Below, in pieces: positions 1 to 11,687 of a DNA stretch of 64,000 nt; position 1 is the stretch's first letter; every line of letters starts with the position of its first letter. The notes beneath the pieces were generated by a model. That model did not search any database. It was not told where the DNA came from and saw only the letters and a program-made list of their open reading frames with translations. Position numbers and translations under genes: made by a program. Source of the stretch: Copromyces sp. CBS 386.78 (Eukaryota; Ascomycota; Sordariomycetes; Sordariales; Sordariaceae); assembly GCA_030685235.1 (NCBI GenBank), contig MU839150.1:124001-188000 (forward strand). The letters are read 5' to 3'.

Positions 1-498
1 ATGCTGTCGGCCCGGAAGTGCTTGAGGTAGTTGGCCTGCTGCTGGGGGCCGCCCAGAGTGGCTAGATGGGGCTGGTTGATGGGCGTGCTCAAGCCGGTGC
101 CGCGGTAGTCGAGGAGGAGGAGCGTATAGCCTTTGTCCAGGGCCGTCTTGGTCAGTTGGTGGTCTTGCGGCTCTTTGTTGCCGAAGCCGGGACCACCTTC
201 GAGGTAGACGAGGTAGGGCTTTCGGTAGAACTCCTCCTGCTCGCTGTCGGTGCGCGGCACGATGGGAGTGTCATGTTTGGTGACTTGGCGGCCGAAGAGC
301 TTGAGGCTTCCGACAGAGGGGTTGGAATGGTTGAGGGGCACCTCAAAGGTCAGCTCTGTGACGCGTAGCTGGCCTGTTGGTTCGTGTTAAAGAGTGGGCT
401 CTTGTGATGAGCTGGCTCATGTCGGGTTGCTCACCAGGGACAATGTGTGCTGTGCGGTTCAGCAGACGAGCTGGGCGGATGGCTTTAGCAGCCATCAT
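1..498 (-). CDS. Proline iminopeptidase-like alpha/beta hydrolase, 5' part, cut by window edge
   Basis: This is the N-terminal part of a probable S33-family prolyl aminopeptidase, which would release N-terminal proline from peptides. Exon 1 is 435-498 and exon 2 runs from 373 to the window edge; the intron 374-434 has a GTGAGC donor and a CAACAG acceptor. The join gives one continuous frame of about 145 residues. Evidence for the family is the hydrolase oxyanion motif GGPGF at about residues 81-85, followed by LLLLDYRGTGLST, the usual strand and loop after it. The catalytic Ser, Asp and His lie outside the window. The start is a double ATG at 498/495. It is transcribed divergently from the Cys-Pro-motif gene across about 0.9 kb. 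The family call is good; substrate preference is inferred from the family only. Confidence 0.8.
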
Positions 499-1385
499 GT
501 TGATCAGTAATGAAGAAAACCTTGGTGATGACGGGCCTGGCCCTGATGTAGGTGTTGATGGATGTCTAGGTTGAAATTTGAAGATGATGTCGAAACAACA
601 TCCCAGAGACATGACGCTTATAGCAGAAGAGTGTCATGGTGATATCGCGGGGTGTTATATAAGAGGTAAGCTGACTGGTTACAACTTACAATGTCAGGAT
701 CAATCAGCAGACCACAACTTGCTTCCAACAACTGAATATCTGAACAACTGGTTGCCTTCATTCTACGTGATGGGCTTGATGCTGTCATATGTATCGTACT
801 AACACATTCTGGCTCATCCTTTCTCCGGCTTGTTGTCCCTTCTGAAGGGTCCTGAGGTACGATGCAGTTGTGCGTAGAATGTAAGAATGGCCTGACATGC
901 ACAAGCATCAAGCCGGTCATTCATCGTGCAGCCATATGTTTACCTTCCTCGCCCCACCTCATTCATGATGACTGTGGATGTTGTGATATTAGTGCTTGGT
1001 TCCCTGTTGCCCCTGGCGTCCTTCAGTGCCAAGTGCCAGCCTCAAATACCCCGCATGAGAGTTATGGGTGGGGTCAACCACCGGGCCTCGGGCTCCAAAG
1101 GGATGCCGGCGTCGGGCAAACATGCCCTGGCGGGGCTCTGGTTCTTGGGCGGTGCAGTGTTCCAAAAAGTGGATCCCGTGGGATGACTAAAACCGCGGCC
1201 GGACAGCTGTGGAAAAGCCTTTCTTTCTCTTCCCATTCCCGTGCATTTCACATTCATTGGAAGACTGGAAAAAGGCGGAACGAACCTGTCCCGCGGCGCA
1301 ACAAAGCAGGCGGTCCATTCTCGTCTTCCTACAATACTTAATACCGCGAAGCTTCCCCCCGCTTCGTCGCAACAAATGCCGTGGG
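499..1385. promoter_or_regulatory. Divergent intergenic region
   Basis: This 0.9 kb stretch lies between two genes transcribed away from each other and should hold both promoters. I see only short shadow frames here, no RNA gene and no repeat. A CT-rich stretch just before 1386 (around 1330-1375) resembles a fungal 5' leader. Confidence 0.5.
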
Positions 1386-3344
1386 ATGAATTACCTACAA
1401 CTAACCCAGACTCTAACCGAGTCCTTCATTGCCCTGGCAGATGAAGCCCAATCATTGATCGACCGCAAGACCATCCTTGAGCACAAGCTTCGCTTTGCGC
1501 ACGAGCAGGTAAGGTAAAACACCTCCATTTCCTATTTCCAATCTCACCCCCCCTTTTTATGATGATTTATAGCTCTAGATCTGCCCGCTGCCTATCAACA
1601 GCATGTGGAGACAACTTCTATTGTCTGATTCACTTTACACCCAATTGCGCCTGTCATATCCCATCTCACTTTTCGATGGCGATCACGCCTGGCTAACACA
1701 TGTTGCCTGGCAATTTAGTACCAGTGTCTAGCCGATAAATATGCGCCTGCAGTCCCCGAGGTAGCCGAAACGCTCGCAAAGCTCCAGCTTCCACCGGACG
1801 TGCACTATTATTCTGTCGCGGCCAACTCATCCGTCGTGCCCTTGCCTCGGCGCATCCAACCTGGGAACTCTCAGCACGAGATTGCCTTGCAAATCAGAGA
1901 GGGGAGAAAGGCTGCTCAGCTCATTGCCGCTGCCATGGGAAGGGCCAGCAAACACAGTGACTCTAGCAAGGAGGCTTCCACCTCTCCCGTTACCGCCGCC
2001 GACACCATGACTACCATGTCGACCGTGCTCGAAAAGGACTTTACTGTTGAGGGGAAGAAGAAAGGCCTCCTTGCGTGTCCCTTTTCTGCTGCTGCTGCCG
2101 CTGCTGCCACGCCGCCCGCTGTCCAAGACCAAGCATCGCCCAACCTTGGTATTGGCAATGTGACTGGCGATGGCGCCCAAGACCAAGATGATGCTGCTTT
2201 AAACGAAGGCGCCGCCGCCATGGACCCCACTCCGCACAAATCCTCTGATCCCATCTGCGCTGCCATGTACGAGGACTCGACGTCGATGCCCGCCCACACT
2301 GCTGCCTCCAAGTGCCCGATTCGATTTCTTGACCAGCACTCGCCTGAAGAGATTGCTCGCTACGTGGAGACGCACAAGCACGAGATTCCGCGCAGTCATG
2401 AGGTGTGCGTCAGGCGCTATCAGAAAAATGAAGAGCAAGTAAGGAAGCTCGATGCCAAGTATGGGAATCTGGTCAACATGATCGAGGACCTGAGCCATCT
2501 ACACAAGCCTATGCTGCCTTCACCCGCGACGGGAGATCAATATCAAGACCCTGAGCAAGTCAATAGAACCTCCAATGATCGAGTAGCGAACTGGGCCAAG
2601 TCTGTTTCCGCCAGTGACCCGCAAGCGCCACCGGAAAACCAAGACGACCAGAATCTGCCGCCCGTAGAAGGTCAGGAAGAACGTGAAGGTCGTTTTGATC
2701 GTCCTCTGCGAGAGGTGCGTTTGGGTGAATCACCCAGTCGGCCATGGGGCATTCCCGTACCGGCCATGGAGGACCAACCGCGGAGGCAGAGGAGTCGGAG
2801 CCCAAGTTTGGTTCGGCCTGCGGTTGCTTCGAGACCGCCGGTTCAAGATGGGATTCCTCACAAGAAGGTGCCCGGTGCTGGAAAATGTCCCTTTGATCTT
2901 GCCAAGATGGCTACATTCGCTTCATCTAGCACAAAGGTTGAACCACCCAAGCAGGAAGGGGCGTCGCGAGAGACGGAAGAAAAGAAGGGTCCCGGGGCTG
3001 GGAAGTGTCCCTTCGATCATACGAAGATAACTGCATTCGCCTCATCTAATACAAAGGTTGAGCACCCGCCCACGCAGGAAGAGGTGCCAGGAGGGACGGT
3101 GCACAAGGAGACGGATCACACGGTCGAACAGACCAAACCGGTCGAGACGCATCATATACCACAAACTATGCCTACACCACAACCGACATTTATCAACATG
3201 GCAGATTTGCCGATTCCGAAGGCTGAGACGGCAGGTCAGCAGCAGGCCCCCGTGGTTTTCAACTTCAATGGGCCGGTCTTTATTGGATATCCTATGGAAC
3301 AGGCGATCCAGTTTATGCAGCAATTTCAACAGGGCAGCAAGTGA
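1386..3344 (+). CDS. Protein with four Cys-Pro (heme-regulatory-like) motifs, unknown function
   Basis: Two exons, 1386-1508 and 1719-3344, joined in phase 0 across a 210 bp intron (GTAAGG donor, TTTAG acceptor), give 582 residues. The start is the first ATG in the frame. I do not recognise the family. Visible parts: a helical N-terminus (about 1-80); Ala/Pro-rich low complexity; a conserved-looking charged segment at about 248-300; and a Gln/Pro-rich tail. Four Cys-Pro motifs occur: ACPF at C161, KCPI at C240, KCPFDL at C431 and KCPFDH at C471. The last two sit in a tandem repeat of about 40 residues that begins with PGAGKCPFD in both copies. These resemble the heme-regulatory motif (Lys/Arg-Cys-Pro-Val/Ile-Asp-His) of yeast Hap1 and the CPF motifs of ALA synthase. 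Heme sensing is inference only. Confidence 0.75.
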
Positions 3345-3983
3345 GCAGAGCAGAAAGGTCAGGATGGGGAGAGCATTCAGTCTCTTGTATTTGTTCGTTG
3401 TCATATAATATCTCAGGAGCAGGCGAGCGTGTTGTTAGTCAAGGGCTTGGTTTTCATTGAAACTCGCCACAAGGTGGTTGTTTTGGCTTACCCGGTTTTT
3501 GCAAATGGATAGCGAGGAGTTCAAGGGCTTGCATCATTATTCCTCATAAATCATCATATAATGACAGGCTTCTCGGAAGATACCTTGAAAGCATAAAGCA
3601 CATACTATTTCGCGATGTTCACATGTTCTATACTGCCCTCTATCTCACTAGCATCTATTGACCTATTTCTTCGAGTAACCGAGAAGTTACATTGCAGTAT
3701 GTTTCCCTCTCATCTGTTGATCTACCTCGTCTAGTAATCAATATGATCTCTAGACATAAAGCCAGCTTACGACCCAAAGACGTCGTCAAAACAAATAATG
3801 TGATAAAGCAGAATAGATGCTCCCAATAACGCCTTAGAACACCGATTTCTTTCCCCATTTTCTATGCGCGATGACACCGCCCGCTTGCTCGCTCCTTTTC
3901 GTGCAATATGCGACAGTCTCAAAGTAAAGACCAAGGAAAGTAACGCAAGAAATCAACACATTCGTGTCTGAATAAAATCAACC
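3345..3983. other. Convergent intergenic region
   Basis: About 640 bp lies between two convergent stop codons. It should contain both 3' UTRs and polyadenylation signals. I see no gene or repeat. Confidence 0.5.
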
Positions 3984-5429
3984 CTACTTCCTGCCCTCCA
4001 AATTGGCCTCCTCATCCCAGCTATCCCTATACCGATCCGTCTCCCAAAGCGAGATATCACTCTCACTGCTCTGCCTTCTTAAATCACCTTCCCTACCAGC
4101 GTTCCCACCAACCAACAGTCTCCCGCCAGTATTGCCTTCGAGATCCGCATAGTCCTCCTCGTCATCGTCTACTTCAAGGGTACCATCCGCCGTGCGATGC
4201 ACCTCCCCAGCGGCCGTGGTGCCGGCAGCAGCGGCGAGCGAGTCAACCCCGTCGAGTCCTTCCTCGTGCGCCAGCTCCTCGGCCCGCGACATGGTGCGCT
4301 TCCAGATGAGATAGCCGACGGCGGCACCGACGGCGCCGAAGACGAGCATCGAAATGTAGTTGATTGCGCGGTCGCGGGTGGTCATCTTGTCGCCGGAGGA
4401 GGCGAGGAGGGCGAGGCGGGAGCCGATGAAGATGTGGACGAAGAGTTTGGGCCTTTTTTTTGTGAGAGAGAGAGAGTAACTGTTAGCATCATGTATCCGA
4501 AAGAAGAGGAAGAAGAAAAGGAAGACAACTTACGTAGCCAATCCAGTAGCAACCGCAAACCCGCCCACCCTCAACCTCGGCACCGTCGCCAAAAACCCAT
4601 TGCTCAAACTATACGGCAACGGACTGAACCTGACCATGGCCAAGACACCCAGCCCATCTCTCCTGAGCACCTGTCCCAGCGCCACAAACCTCTTATCCCT
4701 TCCGACCAACCAATTCACATAACCCGCCAACACGCCCCTCGACGCCAAAAACGAGCACGTAGACCCGCAAACCGTCGCCGCCGCAGCAATTGGCCATCCC
4801 CAGGGGAATCCGTACACGAAGCCCGCAACGGTCACGGCGGTAGAGTAACCGATGATCGGGGGAAAGGCCGTCATGAACACCAAGCCGAAACAGATAAGCC
4901 AGCCGAAAGGCAACGCTCGCCATTTCTCCGCCAGCGGACCGAGCGACGCAAAGATGGCGTGGGAGTAGACGAGCGCCACGACGCTCAGACTGAAGAAGAT
5001 GGCTAGCGCCACCAAGATGGCAATCTTTTGGAGTAAGCTCAAGCCCAAAAATATGCTGATGGCGCGTTGGGCGATGCTCAGAACCGTAGAGATGGCTCGG
5101 AGGGCGAGGGTTTTGAGCTGGGCTCCGCGCCCGGCGGCAGCGGTAGAGGAGCGGTGCGAAGCGTTTCGGGAGACGGAATAGGGACGGCCGGAGGAGAGGC
5201 GGCGGATGTTAGAGGCCGAGGGACCGGCCCATTGCGGGAGTTCTTCGCCGTTGGGACCGACGCGGGGGCCCGGGGAAGAGGTCGGTGAGTGCGTGGGTGT
5301 GGTGTCTGTTGAGGAACCGCGGGAGCGAGGGGAGGCGGTGGCTTGGCGGGGTGAGGAGGAGGAGGAGAGATTCATGGAGAGGGCGGCGGCGGCGTCGCGG
5401 GCCGTGTGATTATTGTTGTGGTTTGACAT
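3984..5429 (-). CDS. TVP38: TVP38/TMEM64-family (VTT domain) membrane protein
   Basis: Exon 1 is 4534-5429 and exon 2 is 3984-4452, joined over an 81 bp intron to give 454 residues. The N-terminal ~110 residues are Ser/Pro-rich and probably cytosolic. Several hydrophobic helices follow, starting near FLGLSLLQKIAILVALAIF, then the SNARE-associated/VTT core with FMTAFPPIIGYS, GFVYGFPWGWP and VRFSPLPYSLSNGFLA. The acidic tail is short. Yeast Tvp38 is a Golgi/trans-Golgi membrane protein of the family that includes the VTT scramblases VMP1 and TMEM41B. The acceptor is ambiguous: AAG at 4453 was chosen because it gives ATPKLFVHIF. An upstream in-frame CAG acceptor would add Ser/Thr/Leu-rich residues that look unlike the family. 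Confidence 0.88.
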
Positions 5430-6980
5430 TGTGGAAAGGCTGTGCGTCCTCGATGAGCGGACGACATGTAGGGAATAGGTCTATCGGTGAAGACACTCGA
5501 GTGATCGTAGGATAACGAGGTTTGTTGGGGGTGATCGGATGATCGATGTAAGAATTGATACTCGGACTTGAACCTGGCTGGTTTGACTCGATGACGCTGA
5601 GTAGTAAGCGCCGTGCCGTGTGCTCACCGGACTTTGGGGATGAAACGGTTGGACGTTGGTCGAGGAAGGTGGCTCGATGGGTGGGTAGGTAGGTGAAAGA
5701 AAGATACCTAGAGGTAGAGAGAGGTAGGTGAAGTGTCGTTGGTTAGGTTGCTCTACTACCTGGTTGCATCCATTGAGGTATATAGACCTGTTAGATGTCG
5801 GCGTCTAAATGTCCATGTAGACTAGATATGAAACAGCTTTAGATCAATATCGGGAGGAAACAAAGTAAACAAGGTGCTTCGATCAAAGAAAGAAAAAAAC
5901 TTGAAAGAGGCTTGGTAGTAGGTAAAGATGCCGATGAAGTAATGCGGTACGGTAAGAGGTGTGGTGTTGAGGCAGTCGAAGTTGCCCTATCGTTCAACTA
6001 TCCGGTGCAATCGGAGACCGAAACTCCGCCACTCATAAGGTGAATCTGGAACACCTTAGCGGACCAGCACAAGGGGACATTTGGTTGGTTGTTTCGGGGT
6101 CCTTGGCCTTCCTTTTTAGCGTCTCTCGTAACATGGAACTGCTGTGAGGTAGGTAAGCTGAAAAGAATGGAGCTTTGGAAACGACTGGCGAGGGGAGCTC
6201 GTCTAAAAATGTACCCCGTAAGACCCTTCATCTTTTGATTATGAAGCTCGACTGTTTTAAGATTTCAGTAATTCCCAAATGTTTTGATAATATCTCCAAT
6301 CCACCCTTCCCGCGGTGATCCGTTTACATTTTTGCTCTCATAAACTCCGTTTCCTCTGCACGTAGGGACTTGATACATCGACGTCATGCACCTGGGACAA
6401 CTGTAATGACAGAGACAGCGACAGGGGGCATAGCAACTGAGAAACAGAGAGGGGCAGCGGCGGGAGCGGCGGACAGGACCCATGATGGTTACAGGGATGG
6501 CATTGAGAACGGGCCAGACAGCCCAAGAATACCATCCTGACCATCAACAACCCCCCTGGCGGCCCTGGCCGAGATCTTTGGAGATCTGCACCCAAGCGTC
6601 GCCCATCCCATCTTTAAACTCCCGCATCTTCGTCCGTGGGGAAATTGGGGACAGCAGCCTCACTCACTCTTGGGTCCAAAGAGTCTACCGTAGCTATGAT
6701 GTACGCAAGAGCTTACATTCGGGACGTTGTAATAACAGTCACGCATGTCCATGAGGTCGATGATTATTGATAGTCGATACTTCTCTCTTCTCTTCCCCGT
6801 CACTAATGCTCTACCGCTATCAACCAGCCAGCCTTGTTGCTCCCGTCTTCCCGTCCATCCTCATTGAAGACTTTCCCCCAGTTCCACCCTTGCACATACT
6901 CAATTCCACTTATCATTGGTTCGGTGTACTCAAAATCCTCATCCAGATCTTACTGTTGGAGGCGGCTCCTTTGCCCATCA
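5430..6980. other. Intergenic region, 5' of TVP38
   Basis: This 1.55 kb stretch should contain the promoter of the minus-strand TVP38 gene and the 3' UTR of the next minus-strand gene. It has an imperfect AGGTAGGT microsatellite at about 5683-5730. The small frames here look random. Confidence 0.45.
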
Positions 6981-9339
6981 TCACCTTCCCCTGTGGCTAG
7001 CAGGACCCTTGGGAATCTCCTTGGTAGCCATCGGGTCCCTAACAAGCAGCTTCACTTTGCCCTCCCCAATCTCCACCCCCTGGGAGAGGATATCAACATC
7101 ATCCTTGGGCTCGTCCTTCTTCACCAAGCTAACCCCATCCTGCGACAATGACTTATCCCAACTTCTCGCATCAATACCCAAAATCCCGCCCATGCTATTT
7201 CTATCCCCCGGCACCGAGAACTCACGGTAGGCATAGCGCCACTCGTTGAGAAAAGTGCGCAGCGCCTTGCCCACCTTATCCTTGCCGTTCTTGCTATGAT
7301 GCCCGGTACCGGTGATGGCATAGACAGGTCTGCTTTCGTTCGTGTTCTCGGTCAAAATGCCTGCGAGGTACTCGACTGCCTCTTCGGGGTGGAGGCCGTG
7401 CAAGTCGACGTAGATCTCAGGGCAGCTGCCATTGTTCTTGTTGCGTTCCTCGTAGAGCAGCGCCGCAGCCTCACGGTGAGCTTTCCTCATCAGGTCGTTT
7501 TCGCTCTGGCCGCGCAAGCTCAGCGCCTTGGCCGCACGCGCATCGTTGCGGTTCCACGCTTGGGCAGCACTGTACATCATGGTCAGTATTTGTCATCCCT
7601 CTGTTTACGACCTGGTAGGAACCACGTACCTCTGCAGGAATTTGTTGCGCAAGCCGCCGTGCTTAATGGCCTCCTGACGTGCCTTGAGATACGCCTTGTT
7701 CGCCTTCTCTCCGGTCTCAAGCCAAGGGATGTGCTTGGGGGGTGGAATAGCCTGAGCAGCAGCACTGTTCTCGCCATTCCGAATGCTAGTAGAGCTACCA
7801 TTGCGACCCAACTTACCATTGGGCCTCAAGTTGATGTTGACAGGAGAGGGAGACATCTTGACAATATCGGCGAGTGTGCTCGGGCCTGGACTAGCAATTT
7901 CCTTGGTGCTGCTGCTGCTGCCACTACCAGTGTGGCCATGTCCGCCCCTCTTGCCATGGTGCTTCTTGCTTTGCTTGGCCAAGGCGGCGCCTAGAGTAGG
8001 AAATGCATCCGCATCGTCCGGGGACGGTACCGTTTGCGGAACTTCCTTTTGCTGGTGCCGACTACCAGGCCGCGATCGTGGACGGTCGGGATAGCCGTAG
8101 TTGTGGTGACCCTTGAAGCCCGGTGGCGGAGTGATCCCTACGGCGGGAGTGTTTGCTGACGCCGGGAACACGGGCAACTGCTCAGGAGTTCCCGGCTGCA
8201 AGGAAGGGAAACTGTTATAGTCCTGAACGTTTACCGTCGAGTAATGCGTCGGTGGTGTGCCCGAGCCGTCAATATGCAGCTTGTTCACCAGATTCGCCGG
8301 GTCGTGAGAGAATACGCAGGTATCACGAGCCAAACAGTTACCGGCAACCCAGTACCTACAATGATCAGCCTCAGATTCTGCGTGGTCAAGAAGCAGGCAT
8401 AACTTACTTGCAGATATGATTGCTCAAATCGTGGCTAAACCGGCAATCAGACCGCAGGCACTGCCCGGTGGAGAGGTAAAACTTGCAAATCACGCCCGAT
8501 CTCTGCTGGTCGCCCGGAGTCGCAGGACGTTGATCAGGTGTCATTGACTTGCCAATTACAACCACCTTGGCTTCATCGTTATGGCCCGAAAGGGAGACAT
8601 CATCCTGTGCCTGGTCGCCCATAATAGAGGCAACGGTGGCACTCAGGTCATAGCCATGCATAGCAAGAGCAGCGCCAATTTCGTCATCCGTTTTACTCGG
8701 GCCCAAGATGGACCTCAACATGTCAAACGGACTCATATCGGCCTGCTGAGTCGAAACAAATTCGGGAGCGGCCACATTCAAGCCACTCGAGCCGCCGATA
8801 GAAGAGGTCACGCTAAGACGGTCGTCGTCACTAACGAGCCAGTCTACGTTGTCCGACTGGTAATCTCCGAATACCTCTTGCGAAGGAGGTTCATCATTGG
8901 CGGCAAACTGATAGGCGTTCAAATTAGGACTGTGAGGCACGGGTGTAGCAAACGCAAGTCGCGGGGATGGCCTAGGCGAACCAAAAGGGGAAGCCGTCGA
9001 AGACATGGCCCGGCCGAAAGTTGTCGGTACATATCCGGGAGGGGCGAGCGGACTGACGCTCAAGCGAGGCGAGCTGGAAAGAGGGGTACTAGAACCTCTC
9101 CAGGGAGCCGGCGACGGGCGCCGGAGAATGCTCTGTCGTATGGATGGTGGAGATGTCGCCGTCCCGCCTCCGTCTCGAAACCTCCACATGGCATCCAACA
9201 CTGCATTATCCAGTGACTGCCCGCTCAAGGTTGTCTTTTCCCTGAGAAGGTCCTGTAGCTTGTCCGTCTTCTCCTCATCGTCAAGGTCTGGGTCCTCGAG
9301 GACCGGAAGACAAATGTCGTATGTCTCGTCGGACACCAT
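6981..9339 (-). CDS. CUE-like, double CCCH zinc finger, Smr-domain protein (Cue2-type endonuclease)
   Basis: Three exons, 8408-9339, 7630-8355 and 6981-7569, give 748 residues with all phases matching. In order: a Ser/Pro-rich N-terminus; a helical CUE-like segment (about 200-245); CCCH finger 1 (C285, C294, C299, H303); CCCH finger 2 (C310, C318, C324, H328), assembled across the first splice junction; a DUF1771 helix pair (about 553-597); and a C-terminal Smr domain with D-L-H-G at 608-611 and GTGHHS at 640-645. Yeast Cue2, nematode NONU-1 and human N4BP2 are Smr proteins that cleave mRNA at stalled or collided ribosomes, and the D-x-H of the Smr fold is needed for that. The role here is inferred from this architecture. 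The two CCCH fingers, absent from yeast Cue2, probably add RNA binding. Confidence 0.87.
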
Positions 9340-11687
9340 GTTGGGCGCAAAGTGGATTGTATGTGTCTTGTTGGGAGTTGGTGTCTTCTTTATAAGCGCC
9401 GCCGTTGGTTGACAATGCGCCCGTGTAGTGCGAAAGCCACCAGGTGCTTGGGGCAGTCGGCGGCTGTTGTTTTATGTGATTCGACCGGATGAGACGGATG
9501 CCGGCAGCGTCAGCCTCGGACGCAAGGGCGGGCTGGGTATGTCGGGCACCGGCGAATCGAGTATGTGTGAGTCGAGGTCGGGAACTTCAGTAGAGAAAAG
9601 ATATTGGTATTATCCCAAAATCGGGGGGATTCGAAGTCGAATACGGGAGGCCAATGGGTGGTTCGTCAAGGAACCGAGCAAACGGTAATGATCGAGAATC
9701 GGGCAGTTTCACGGCAGCGAGAGTAAGGGCCGACTACCTCTAGTAGCATGTTGTCACCGCCTCGTCGGACAGCGGAGGGGTCGCAGGGGACCTTGCTTGT
9801 GGTTGGAGTTATGTATGGATATTGGAGTGCCGGCTCGTAGCGAAACGGTGAGTAGTGAATGGAGGAAGCTTAAGCGTGGTGGACGGGCGTGTGGTGTAAA
9901 GATGAAAAGAAGCAAGTGGAAGTTGGGCAGCGTATTGTGCGATGTTGCGAGAGGCCGGAATCGGTGTGACAGGCGGACACACCACGTTAAAGAGCCCCGG
10001 GTTGGCTGGGTACGAGTATAGTAGGATCCAGGGGCGGGAACCTTGACAACCTTCTTGGCTCTCGGGCCGGTCCTTGGGACAAAATGTCGGGGGCACAACT
10101 TCCAATGTTGGCGGGTGACTCCAGATGAGGAGAGTTGGCAGGAATCTTGAAGGGAGGAGCAAACTGGTGATGCTAGGCGCGAAACTACAAGATGGTAGAA
10201 ATGGGTGGTGAAAGAAGGAAGCGATGAGGTGATGAGCTCGAGAACGGGAGTGGTATGCTCAAGTACCTCTGGTAGGTACAGTACGTAGAGGTAGTCAGCT
10301 ATGTTTGGCTGACGGTAGGTGTGCAACCTAATGATCGGACTGATCTGCCCGAGCGAGTGGGAGACCGCGATGGGAAGAACCTCGAGGGCGCCGCAACAAA
10401 CTGGGTGGGAGAAACGGAAGTCTCGACTGCGTGTTGGACGAGGACACAACGAGACGGATCGAGTCCAGGTGTGGAATGACGGGAGTGGATGGATGGGAAG
10501 CACCTTTCTGCCCGGGGGTGCTCAGCACTCACAGCACTGGAACCAGCAGTTGGTTGTTCCATCCTGGCATTCCGTTGTGATGCCAGGGCGACAACGCCAA
10601 ATCGGCAGCACGGGGGAGGCCCTGGAACCCAGCAAGAGCTGATGGACGCGTGGGGTCGAGCTGTCCGTGGCCGCCTGTTGGGGTGCGCACCGGGGTCGAG
10701 TGGAGACTCCCTTCCAAAACATTCCAACAGCGGGGCTGTTTCTTACTGGAGACGTACCGTGCACAGACCCAATATCAACTCAGCTGAGAGCCTCGAGACC
10801 TCCTCTTGTCACCTTTTCCCCCTGTGCTACTGAGCTACCGTATGAGTGTATGTGGATGTTCCCCAGCCTTGGCTCCTTGGTGATACAATGCCAGCACTGA
10901 CTGACTGGTCCGCTCAATGCTGTGTTGGCGGAAACCCCTATACGAGAAAATGCCCCTTCTGCCTACCTGGGCCAAACAGGGGCTGTCATCACTTCATGGT
11001 TTGATGAAAGGGGGGGATCAAAAGGGGTCGAAGAAGGAAGTGGAATCCTTCGTGGGCAATGCGCAATGGGGTGGCCTCGAAGGCGGCCATGACCCATCCC
11101 AAGGCTACGGTCACGGCCAGATTCTCGCTGAGTTACGGATGCTCATTGGCAGCTTGATCGTCATACAAGCCAAAGAGATCCGTTGAAAACGAGCGCATTG
11201 TATGGATCCCTTTTCATCGACGATTCAATGCCCATGTCTTCTCCAGGTTGTCTCATCGGAGAATACCCTTGCCCTGAATCCTGATGTTTGACGACCTTCA
11301 CACGGACGAATGCGTCCACCCGATATCAGTGTCCTTCCCTGCTCTCTGAGCGCACGAAGAACAGACTGACCGTTTATCTAGCTCTACCAGTTCATTCTAT
11401 GTTCATACACCATGAACGACCGTCGTGGATGATCGTTGCGATCGTAGGGCGGATAGCGGTAGGCTGTAGGATTGCCGCTAAGTTTCATCACCTTTTCTCC
11501 ATCCGGGGCAAATCCAGAGTTCTTAGCTTGCCCCTGAAGATCAACTCAACCAATCGCTGGTGAATCCGGTACTACACTATGTGATGTCTAAGGTATGTAC
11601 GTATTTACACGCATATCAACGTGATGTCATCCATCCATCTAGTGACAAGAACCACCAGATTTCCGTTTTTTGTCCCGGTAATCACAA
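9340..11687. other. Intergenic region of 2.3 kb
   Basis: This separates the start of the Smr gene (-) from the end of the JmjC gene (-). It should contain the Smr-gene promoter. Open frames such as a 249-residue one at 9754-10503 (-) are rich in Ser, Pro, Thr and Arg, have no domain and look like GC-driven chance frames. No RNA gene was seen. Confidence 0.45.

Noticed and set aside
1209..1385. N-terminal extension of the Cys-Pro-motif protein
   Set aside because: The upstream in-frame stretch has no ATG; 1386 is the first ATG of the frame.
5520..5600. tRNA-like GGTTCAAGTCC on the minus strand
   Set aside because: It matches a B box, but the flanks do not form a T-arm stem or acceptor stem.
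5683..5730. AGGTAGGT repeat as a possible mobile-element footprint
   Set aside because: Short imperfect microsatellite; similar AGGTA/TACCT motifs recur in several spacers here without any element structure.
9754..10503. 249-residue frame on the minus strand
   Set aside because: Ser/Pro/Thr/Arg composition, no domain and no splice partners; it looks like a chance frame in a promoter region.
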